Part shown: in pieces, positions 30,840-38,611 of the stretch
Layout of the letters: every line of letters starts with the position of its first letter
Numbering within the stretch: the stretch's first letter is position 1
NCBI RefSeq assembly: GCF_030542965.1
Contig: NZ_JAUAOA010000001.1
Location: 248,001-312,000 of the forward strand
From: Azotosporobacter soli
GTDB taxonomy: Bacteria; Bacillota; Negativicutes; SG130
Direction: 5' to 3'
DNA length: 64,000 nucleotides
Notes under the pieces: generated by a model
Database searches by the model: none
The model's input: only the letters and a program-made list of their open reading frames with translations
Told to the model about the DNA's origin: nothing
Made by a program: the position numbers and the translations under genes

Positions 30840-33002
30840 ATGAAAATACTTGTCACCGGCGGCTACGGCTTTATCGGCTCGCAGCTGTGCGAAAAACTGA
30901 TTCAGGAAAAGCACGACGTCTTCGTGATCGACGATTTATCGAGCGGTCTGGCGCGCAACCTCACCTTGCCGCATGTCTTTTACCGGCGCAACATCGCCGA
31001 TCAGGAATGTGAAGCGATCTTTCAGAACAACAACCTCGACATCGTGATCCATCTGGCCGCCAAGGTCGACGTCGCAGAATCGGCCAAAGCGCCGTACGAA
31101 GATTGCCAATCCAACATCTTAGGCTTGGTCAATATGCTGCGTCTCTCACACCAGTATAAGGTAAAAAAGTTTCTCTTCATTTCTTCGACTGCCGTATACG
31201 GCGATTCGGCCGAACTCACGCTTTCGGAAGCCAGCCCGCTCAAGCCGCTCTCGCTCTACAGCATCAACAAGGCCAACGGCGAAGCCTACTGCCGCATCTG
31301 GCAGGAGCAATACGGTCTGGAGACCGTCATCCTCCGTCTCTCTAACGTATACGGCCCCCGCCAGGGCAGCTTCGGCGAGGCAGGCGTCATCTCGAGTTTC
31401 TTAAAACAAATCGCAGCCGGACAGAAGCTCGTCATTCACGGCGACGGTCAGCAATGCCGCGATTATCTCTATGTGGACGACGCGGTCATGGCCATCTACT
31501 GGGCGGCGGTAAAAATCGTCCGCCAGCCTGTCATCAACATCGTCAGCCGCCAATCGCACAACCTGCTCGAAGTCGTGAAGCTGCTCGGAAAGCATTACGA
31601 CCTGCCTGGCCTGACGCACGAAAAGTATCGCACGTTCGACATCTGCCGCGCTTCGTTCGACAACAGTGCGGCCAAAGAGCAGCTCGGCTGGACGCCGCGC
31701 TACACGCTGGAAGAGGGCCTTGAAAAAACCTGCCTCTGGCAGGCGGAACAGGCACTTCTTGCGCCGGAAAAAGCGCCGTCCCCGCCTTCATTCCTCTCCG
31801 TTTACCGGCCTTATCTGGAAAACGCGACGCTCTTCGCGCTGATGGCCTGCCTCTCCTTCTTCAATCTGCACGGCGGCCTGCTCGATTTTCGTCTGGGCAT
31901 GGACTACAACTACATCTATATCGCGGTGATGGGTCTGCTCTACGGCAAACAGCAATCGATGCCCGCAACGGCGCTCTCCGTACTGCTCTTTTGCTACAGC
32001 ATGACGGCCAAAGGCGCCGATCTCGTCACGCTCTTGTATCAGGTGCAATACCTGACGCATCTGGCAGTATACCTGGCGCTCGGCGTGATTACTGGCTACG
32101 TCACCGACCGCCGCCGCCACATCCTGGCCGATAAGGAAAACGAACTGGAACGCATCGCCGACAAGCATCGTTTTCTGGAAAAGATGCATTTGGAATGCGT
32201 CCAGGTCAAAGACGTCCTTTATAACCAGATCGTCAATTCCGACGACAGCATCGGCAAGATCTACAGCATCATCAAGGATCTCGACAGCTTGGCGCCGGAA
32301 GACATCTACACGTCCTCGATCGACGTTCTGCAGCGCATCATGCGCTGCGGCAGCGTTGATATCTATACTGTGAACGCCGATTCGTCTTTCTGGCGGATCA
32401 AGGTGCGCGCCAAAGACGATGCGCCGTATCTGGAAAATTCGATTCGTGTCGCCGATTCGCCGTATGCGCAAAAAGTCATGCAGACGAAAGGCGTTTTCGT
32501 GAACCGGCATTTCGCCGGCCCGTCGATGGCCGCGGCAATCCGCTATCAGAACAAGACGATCGCCATCGTGCAGCTTTATAACCTCCCGTTTGAAAGCATG
32601 ACGCTGCATCAGAGCAACCTGCTGCGCGTCACCGCGCTCTTGATCGCGGACGCATTGGGCAAAGCGCACAGCTACGAATTGAGCAGCAGCGAAAAGCAAC
32701 AGGTCAGCGGCACGCAGCTTTTGCTGCCGGACGCGTTTGCCAAGCTGCAACAGGAAATGACCAAACGCAGCCTGAAGCACAACCAACCCTGCACACTGCT
32801 GCGCCTGCGCGATAAGCGCGAGGATCTGGTCGCCCTCTACCACTCGCTGGCCAACGTCATCCGCGCCGAAGATTACGCCGGGCTCGATCCGTCCGGTCAC
32901 GTCCTGCTGCTGCTGCAGAACGTCACACGCGAAATGCTCCCCGTCGTCCAGGAACGCCTGGCGCAAAAAGGATTCCACACCATAGAGATGGCAGGTGCTT
33001 AA
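30840..33002 (+). CDS. pelD: Fusion of UDP-sugar epimerase and PelD-like c-di-GMP receptor
   Basis: A 720-residue fusion. Residues 1-310 are an extended-SDR sugar epimerase (GGYGFIG at 7-13, Y140-x3-K144), likely UDP-GlcNAc/GalNAc C4-epimerase. About 320-425 hold four membrane helices, then a coiled-coil linker, a GAF domain (about 460-605) and a degenerate GGDEF domain (about 625-720). There the catalytic motif is replaced (PSGHV) but an upstream RxxD I-site, RAED at 675-678, is kept at the correct spacing. PelD binds c-di-GMP with this site and activates PelF/PelG synthesis. Fusion of precursor supply to the receptor in one chain is unusual. Confidence 0.9.
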   Translation: MKILVTGGYGFIGSQLCEKLIQEKHDVFVIDDLSSGLARNLTLPHVFYRRNIADQECEAIFQNNNLDIVIHLAAKVDVAESAKAPYEDCQSNILGLVNMLRLSHQYKVKKFLFISSTAVYGDSAELTLSEASPLKPLSLYSINKANGEAYCRIWQEQYGLETVILRLSNVYGPRQGSFGEAGVISSFLKQIAAGQKLVIHGDGQQCRDYLYVDDAVMAIYWAAVKIVRQPVINIVSRQSHNLLEVVKLLGKHYDLPGLTHEKYRTFDICRASFDNSAAKEQLGWTPRYTLEEGLEKTCLWQAEQALLAPEKAPSPPSFLSVYRPYLENATLFALMACLSFFNLHGGLLDFRLGMDYNYIYIAVMGLLYGKQQSMPATALSVLLFCYSMTAKGADLVTLLYQVQYLTHLAVYLALGVITGYVTDRRRHILADKENELERIADKHRFLEKMHLECVQVKDVLYNQIVNSDDSIGKIYSIIKDLDSLAPEDIYTSSIDVLQRIMRCGSVDIYTVNADSSFWRIKVRAKDDAPYLENSIRVADSPYAQKVMQTKGVFVNRHFAGPSMAAAIRYQNKTIAIVQLYNLPFESMTLHQSNLLRVTALLIADALGKAHSYELSSSEKQQVSGTQLLLPDAFAKLQQEMTKRSLKHNQPCTLLRLRDKREDLVALYHSLANVIRAEDYAGLDPSGHVLLLLQNVTREMLPVVQERLAQKGFHTIEMAGA

Positions 33003-33003
33003 T

Positions 33004-33906
33004 ATGATTACTGCATTGTTTCTCCTTCATCTTTTCCTCATCGCAGCCTATGCGGCTTACAGCCGCCTCTTCCAGCGCGACCACACGAGCCGTTTCCTGG
33101 CGGAACTGGCGCTGCTCAGTCTGCTGCCGTTTTTCGGCTTTTTGCTTCTGCTTTTACTGCGCATCAGCCACAAGAGCAACGCGCAGCAAAAAGAAGATCT
33201 CTCCGCACTGTATGGCGAGTTCAAGAAGACGCGCAGCGTCGCGAAACTGGGTCGCCTGCAAAGCGCCGACATCATTCCGGTCCAGGATCTGCTGCTCTTT
33301 GAAGATCCGTTGACCCGGCGCAATGCGCTGACGCGCGTCATCAAGCAGGACCAGCTCGACAACCCCTCCATCCTGCTCGATGCGGTACGCGACAAGGACA
33401 CCGAAATCGCGCATTACGCGGTCTCGATCATGACGCACCGCATCGCGAAACTGGAACTCAAGTTGAATCGCCTGCGCAAGAAAGTAGGCAAGACGTCCGA
33501 TGATCTTTTGCTGCTGAAAAAGTATGCCGCACTGTTGAAACACTATCTGAAAGACACGATCCTCGACGCAAACAGTCGCAACAAATGGCGCGCGGAATAT
33601 GAAGCCGCGCTCGACGCGATCCTGCGCAAGGAAAAAAACGAAAAACTTTACTGGGTGGAACGCATCGAACTGGCGCTGAGCATAAAGGATTACCACAGCG
33701 CGCGCAAGTACGGCCTGGCTTTCTTCAAACGTTTTTCCGATCAGGAAGAGGCGTATCTTCTTTATATGCGCTACTGCCACCTGACCGGGCGTTACACGAT
33801 GCTGCACCGTACCCTGCAAAGACTCAAATCGTCCCGTATCCCTTTCAGCCCAACCGCGCTCGAGACCGTCCGTTTTTGGGATCAAGGAGGTCAACATGCC
33901 TCATAG
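33004..33906 (+). CDS. pelE: PelE-like membrane/TPR protein
   Basis: A 300-residue protein with two N-terminal membrane helices (about 1-20 and 32-55) followed by a long cytoplasmic helical region with TPR-like repeats (YWVERIELALSIKDYHSARKYG, EEAYLLYMRYCHLTGRY). PelE has this two-helix plus TPR design and bridges PelD to the PelF/PelG synthase. The ATG is one base after the pelD stop, and its 3' end overlaps the next gene by 11 bases. Sequence similarity in this family is low, so the call rests on architecture and position. Confidence 0.8.
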   Translation: MITALFLLHLFLIAAYAAYSRLFQRDHTSRFLAELALLSLLPFFGFLLLLLLRISHKSNAQQKEDLSALYGEFKKTRSVAKLGRLQSADIIPVQDLLLFEDPLTRRNALTRVIKQDQLDNPSILLDAVRDKDTEIAHYAVSIMTHRIAKLELKLNRLRKKVGKTSDDLLLLKKYAALLKHYLKDTILDANSRNKWRAEYEAALDAILRKEKNEKLYWVERIELALSIKDYHSARKYGLAFFKRFSDQEEAYLLYMRYCHLTGRYTMLHRTLQRLKSSRIPFSPTALETVRFWDQGGQHAS

Positions 33907-35707
33907 GAATATGTTTCTTGTTCTCTTGCTGGTCTTTTCGCTCGGTCTCTTCTTCCAATACAATCGCAGCGACGGATTTCTCCGTCTCTTCAGCAATCAG
34001 AACACGCAGCTCTTGAGCGGCCAGGCCAAAGAAGAACCGCCGCTCGCGTCCTCTTTGCCGCGCGAGCGCTATCTGATTGTGTACGACCCTGCCGACCCGG
34101 ACAGCCTCCGCTTGGGCGCCAATGTGGAGCAAACCTTGAAAAGTCTAAAAAAAGACTACCTCATCCAATCCGCACGCCAGTCTTTGCCGGAACCCTTTCC
34201 CGCGGTCAACGGCATCATTCTTGTCAGCGGCGATTTGGAAGCGACCGTTGACTTCGATCGCTTTCGCGCGCAGGTTGATTCCGGTCTGACGCTGTATCTT
34301 CTGACGACGCCGGTCTTAAACGACAAGCTCCTTGCCGTACAGACGGAGCTCGGCATCGCTGCCGTCTCCCCCGCGGCCAACGCACCGGGCGGCAGACTGC
34401 TCGACAATCTTCTGCTCGGCGGCAAAGATTTCTCTTTGCCGGGCGGCGTCTTCGACAACAGCTCGCTCGGCGTTCAGTTGACGCCGGAAGCGACCGCGCA
34501 CATGCTTGCGCTTGACAATACGCCGCTCGTTTGGGAGCGCGCTGCCGGTCGCGGCCATTATGTCGTCTTTAACGGCAGCACACTCTCCGGCAAACAGCAG
34601 CGCGGTCTGCTGACCGGCCTGCTCTCGCTCGGCCAGCCGCTTTTCGCCTATCCGGTCGTCGCAAGCAAGACCATGTGCATCGATGACTTTCCCGCGCCGA
34701 TTCCGGAAGGAAAGCACGCCAAGATCTATGACGAGTACCGTCTTTCGACGCCCGAGTTCTTCCGTCAGATCTGGTGGCCCGACATGCTGAGTCTCGCGGC
34801 GAAATATGATATCCGTTACACCGGTCTGATCATCGAGACTTACAACACGCAGCAGAGCGCGCCGTTCGCACCGGAGCAGGACGGCCAGCTGATGCGCAAC
34901 AACCTGATCCTCTACGGGCGCGAGCTCTTGAAAAGCGGCGGCGAACTCGGCGTGCACGGTTACAACCACCAGCCGCTGATCACAGACTTCAACCCGCAGT
35001 ATTCTGACTACACGCCGTGGCCCGACAAAGCGTCGATGGCGGCAAGCCTGAGCGAAGTCCGGCGCTACGTGAAAGAAGCGTATCCTGAATACCAGCTCAA
35101 GACCTACGTACCGCCCTCGAATATGCTGAGTCCCGAGGGACGCCAAGCACTGACCGAAGCGCTGCCCGACCTTGCGATCATCGCTTCGGTCTCGATCGGC
35201 GATCCGGGTCTGCGCAACACCTATTACCAGGATTATAAGCGCGCGGCCGACGGCATCCTCGAGATGCCGCGCCTCAGCTCCGACTACAACCGCCATCCGG
35301 ACGAGGATTGGGCAATTCTGAACGGCATCACGTATATGGGCGTCTTCTCACATTTCGTCCATCCCGACAATATCTTCTATCCCGAAAATGAACAGCGCAG
35401 CTGGCGCGATATGTACGAAGGCCTCGATTCGCTGCTAAAGATGGTACAGAAGAAATACGCCTGGCTGCGCAGCTGCACGCTGTCGCAAAGCGGCGAATAC
35501 TTCAGCGACTATCTCGCGCTCGACTATCGCCTCGTCCCGAGCGATGACGGCCTCGACATCTATTGCTGGGGCTTTCGCCAGGATGCCTGCTTTGTCTTGC
35601 GCAGCGCGAAGAAAATCCGCAGCGCCAGCGGCTGTTCTTATCAACGGATCGATGAGCAAAGTTATCTGATTACTTTGCAAGCCACGCAAGCCCATCTCGC
35701 GTTTTAA
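33896..35707 (+). CDS. pelA: PelA-type polysaccharide deacetylase (DUF2194-like)
   Basis: A 603-residue membrane-anchored exported protein: an N-terminal helix (5-21), a flavodoxin/GATase-like region (about 55-250), then a deacetylase barrel with metal and catalytic motifs CIDDFPAP (D263, D264) and GVHGYNH (H354, H358). This matches the partial de-N-acetylase part of PelA, which generates cationic Pel. The N-terminal hydrolase domain of proteobacterial PelA is absent here and is found as the operon's first gene. The 3' end has a beta-rich domain. Overlaps pelE by 11 bases. Confidence 0.87.
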   Translation: MPHRNMFLVLLLVFSLGLFFQYNRSDGFLRLFSNQNTQLLSGQAKEEPPLASSLPRERYLIVYDPADPDSLRLGANVEQTLKSLKKDYLIQSARQSLPEPFPAVNGIILVSGDLEATVDFDRFRAQVDSGLTLYLLTTPVLNDKLLAVQTELGIAAVSPAANAPGGRLLDNLLLGGKDFSLPGGVFDNSSLGVQLTPEATAHMLALDNTPLVWERAAGRGHYVVFNGSTLSGKQQRGLLTGLLSLGQPLFAYPVVASKTMCIDDFPAPIPEGKHAKIYDEYRLSTPEFFRQIWWPDMLSLAAKYDIRYTGLIIETYNTQQSAPFAPEQDGQLMRNNLILYGRELLKSGGELGVHGYNHQPLITDFNPQYSDYTPWPDKASMAASLSEVRRYVKEAYPEYQLKTYVPPSNMLSPEGRQALTEALPDLAIIASVSIGDPGLRNTYYQDYKRAADGILEMPRLSSDYNRHPDEDWAILNGITYMGVFSHFVHPDNIFYPENEQRSWRDMYEGLDSLLKMVQKKYAWLRSCTLSQSGEYFSDYLALDYRLVPSDDGLDIYCWGFRQDACFVLRSAKKIRSASGCSYQRIDEQSYLITLQATQAHLAF

Positions 35708-35720
35708 GGAGTGTCACCGC

Positions 35721-37145
35721 ATGAAAATTTGTCTGATTGTCGAAGGCAGTTACCCGTACGTGACCGGCGGCGTAGCCTCCTGGATTCAAATGCTGATCCA
35801 GGGCATGCCGGAACACGAATTCGTCATTTATTCGATCGCGGCGGAAGCAAAGGAGCGCGGGCGCTTTCAATATAAGCTGCCCGCCAATTTGACAGAAGTC
35901 CGCGAACTGTTCTTAGACAGCATTCTCAAACTGAAGACGCCGCAGTTGAACGCCTGCTCGCTGAGCCGCCAGGAGATCGACTGTTTATCGGCGCTGATTC
36001 GCAGCGACGGCGTCTTGGATCTGGCAAAGCTGCTGCCAATTTTTCGTTCCGCACGCACGCGTTCGGCGCTCGATATCTTTATGAGTTTCGATTTTTTTGA
36101 CGCGATCAAAGAAGCGTACGAGGAAAAATACAGCGATTTGCCGTTCACCGATTTTTTCTGGACGATCCGCTCGATGCTGCTGCCGCTCTTTTACTTGTTG
36201 CAGCAGGACGTTCCCGAAGCCGATCTCTATCACAGCGTCGCAACCGGCTACGCCGGCGCAGTCGGCAGTCTCGCCTCCGTCTTATACGAAAAACCGTTCA
36301 TCCTCACCGAACACGGCATTTATTCGCGTGAGCGCGAAGAGGAATTGTTGAAAGCGACCTGGGTAAAAGAAGACTTTAAAGACTTATGGATTTCCTATTT
36401 TTACAGCCTCTCGCGTTTGACCTATGAGCGGGCAACAGCGGTTTACACGCTGTTTGAAAAAAATGCGGAAATCGAACGCTATTTAGGCTGCGCGCCGGAA
36501 AAGATCCGAGTCATCCCCAACGGAATCGATGTGGAAAAATACGCGGCACTGGCAAAAAAAGAATCCGGCGGACCGCTGACGATCGGCACGATCGCGCGCG
36601 TCGTGCCGATCAAGGACCTCCTGACGATGCTGCGCAGTTTCGCGCTGGTACAAGAGCAGCTTCCGGATGCCCGCTTCCTGATCGTCGGCCCTACCGATGC
36701 CGACCCCGAATATTATCAAAACTGTCTGGAACTGGTCGAGAACCTAAACCTTTCGAACATCGAATTCACCGGCCGCCAGGACGTAGCGCCGTATCTGCAG
36801 GAAATCGACATTCTCGTGCTGAGCAGCATCAGTGAGGGGCAGCCGCTGGTAATCCTCGAAGCGTTCGCCTGCGCGACGCCCTGCATCGCGACCAATGTCG
36901 GCGCTTGCAGCGAACTTATTTATGGCGCTGGGGACGATTTGGGCAAAGCCGGTTATATCGTACCGCTGCTTGACTATGAGACGATGGCCAACGCCATCCT
37001 CCGCTTGGCCTCGGACCAGGAACTGCGCAGGCAAATGGGGCAAAACGGCTTTGCGCGCGCAGCCAGCCTCTACACCAAGGATCTGCTGATTCAACGTTAT
37101 AAAAAAGTTTATGAAGAAAATGGGATGGTACTATGGCAGGAATAG
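35721..37145 (+). CDS. pelF: Pel polysaccharide glycosyltransferase PelF (GT4)
   Basis: A 474-residue cytosolic GT-B glycosyltransferase. The N-terminus CLIVEGSYPYVTGGVASWI is diagnostic for PelF; VIPNGIDVEKY and the EX7E-type SEGQPLVILEAFACATP are GT4 donor-site motifs. It polymerises GalNAc-type residues from UDP-sugars. GGAG precedes the ATG. The gene overlaps pelG by 13 bases, consistent with a tight PelF-PelG complex. Confidence 0.96.
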   Translation: MKICLIVEGSYPYVTGGVASWIQMLIQGMPEHEFVIYSIAAEAKERGRFQYKLPANLTEVRELFLDSILKLKTPQLNACSLSRQEIDCLSALIRSDGVLDLAKLLPIFRSARTRSALDIFMSFDFFDAIKEAYEEKYSDLPFTDFFWTIRSMLLPLFYLLQQDVPEADLYHSVATGYAGAVGSLASVLYEKPFILTEHGIYSREREEELLKATWVKEDFKDLWISYFYSLSRLTYERATAVYTLFEKNAEIERYLGCAPEKIRVIPNGIDVEKYAALAKKESGGPLTIGTIARVVPIKDLLTMLRSFALVQEQLPDARFLIVGPTDADPEYYQNCLELVENLNLSNIEFTGRQDVAPYLQEIDILVLSSISEGQPLVILEAFACATPCIATNVGACSELIYGAGDDLGKAGYIVPLLDYETMANAILRLASDQELRRQMGQNGFARAASLYTKDLLIQRYKKVYEENGMVLWQE

Positions 37146-38596
37146 GCTTTGAATTAAAGAAACTCTTTAACAAGACCAGTACCGTTGGCTATCTGATGGC
37201 CAGCTTTTACACGGCGATCGTCACGCTAGGGCCGTTCATGCTGGCCACGCTGATGATCCTGGCGATCCAGCAACTGATGACGCTGATGGATGCCTCTTAC
37301 TACAGCAGACAACTCTATCTCGGTTCCATCGTCTATCCGTTCATCTTCTCGCAGATCGTCTCGAGCGGCTTTTCGATGCTGATCACCCGTTATGTCGCCG
37401 ACCGTCTCTTCAATGAACAGTATGAAGAGATCATCCCCTCGCTCTTCGGCATCCTCGCTCTTGCCCTCGCGCTCGGCGCTGTGCCGGCTCTGCTTTTTCT
37501 TTGGAATTCGCCGCTGCCGTTGCTGCTCAAAGTCCTTACCTATCTTTTATATATGGAACTGATCATCGTCTGGATTCAGGGCGTCTATCTATCGGCCTTA
37601 AAGGATTATCTCAAGATCATCTTTTCCTATGCCGCCGGTACCGCAACCGCCGTTTTCCTTGCCTTCGCCGCCTTATACCTGCTGCCGGATCAGGACAGCA
37701 TGCTGCTCGGCATACTGTTTGCCGTCTGCAGCGGCGTTTTTGTCATTCTCGCGCTGCTGCTCTTTTACATCTTGCAGTTTTTTCCGTTACGCGGCGGCCA
37801 TTATTTTGCCTTCCTGCATTATTTTGACGATCACACCCGTCTTTTCGTGACGAATTTCTGCTACACGCTCGGCATTTACACCGCCAACTTTTTCTTGTGG
37901 CGAAGCGACGCGGCGCAAATCGTCGCGGGTACGTATCGTTTTTCGCCGACCTATGACGTGGCGACATTCTACGCCTTTCTTTCGATCATGCCGACGATGG
38001 CGGCCTTTGTCGTCTCCGCCGAACTTGTCTTTTACGATAAATACAGGGTGTATTTCAGCGCCATCACCGGCAAAGGAAATTATCAGGAAATCGAGACAGC
38101 CCGCCAGGATATGCTGCAGACGATGTGGTCGGAAATCCGCAACCTGTTTGAATTTCAGTTGGTCTTCTCGCTTCTCTTTCTGGCGCTGGGCGATTTTTTG
38201 TTACCCGGCATCGGCATCACGCACGAGTCGATCGACATTTATAATATCCTCATCCTTGGTTCCTTTGCGATCGGCATGGCGCAAATCATCCAGATCATCC
38301 TGCTTTATTTTGATGCGCGTCGCGAGGCCTTGCTCATTTCTCTTTTGTTTTTCACCAGTAACTTCGCACTCAATCTGATCGGCCTTCATCTGCCAACGAA
38401 TCTGCAAGGTTTTCCCTTTTTCCTCTCCAGCATGCTGACCGTGTCCGTTTCGATCTATCTGCTTCATTCCTATGCCAAACGCCTCGATTATTTCGTCTTC
38501 AGTTCGCAGCCGATGTTCACACAGACCCTGCCCGGACTACTGCAGCGCGTTTGTCGCGCTCTCGGCGCAAATTTATCCGGCAACTCGAATCGATAA
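37133..38596 (+). CDS. pelG: Pel transport membrane protein PelG
   Basis: A 487-residue, roughly 12-helix membrane protein of the MATE/Wzx-like superfamily. The N-terminus MAGIGFELKKLFNK is the characteristic PelG start. It forms the inner-membrane path for the polymer made by PelF and regulated by PelD/E. Start overlaps pelF by 13 bases. No truncation or missing segment was noticed. Confidence 0.95.
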   Translation: MAGIGFELKKLFNKTSTVGYLMASFYTAIVTLGPFMLATLMILAIQQLMTLMDASYYSRQLYLGSIVYPFIFSQIVSSGFSMLITRYVADRLFNEQYEEIIPSLFGILALALALGAVPALLFLWNSPLPLLLKVLTYLLYMELIIVWIQGVYLSALKDYLKIIFSYAAGTATAVFLAFAALYLLPDQDSMLLGILFAVCSGVFVILALLLFYILQFFPLRGGHYFAFLHYFDDHTRLFVTNFCYTLGIYTANFFLWRSDAAQIVAGTYRFSPTYDVATFYAFLSIMPTMAAFVVSAELVFYDKYRVYFSAITGKGNYQEIETARQDMLQTMWSEIRNLFEFQLVFSLLFLALGDFLLPGIGITHESIDIYNILILGSFAIGMAQIIQIILLYFDARREALLISLLFFTSNFALNLIGLHLPTNLQGFPFFLSSMLTVSVSIYLLHSYAKRLDYFVFSSQPMFTQTLPGLLQRVCRALGANLSGNSNR

Positions 38597-38611
38597 AAGG
38601 AGCCTCTATTT

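Noticed and set aside
31788-32978. 396-codon minus-strand frame
   Set aside because: Antisense to the epimerase-PelD fusion; composition is that of a shadow frame.
34316-35296. 326-codon minus-strand frame
   Set aside because: Antisense to the PelA-like deacetylase, whose catalytic motifs are intact.
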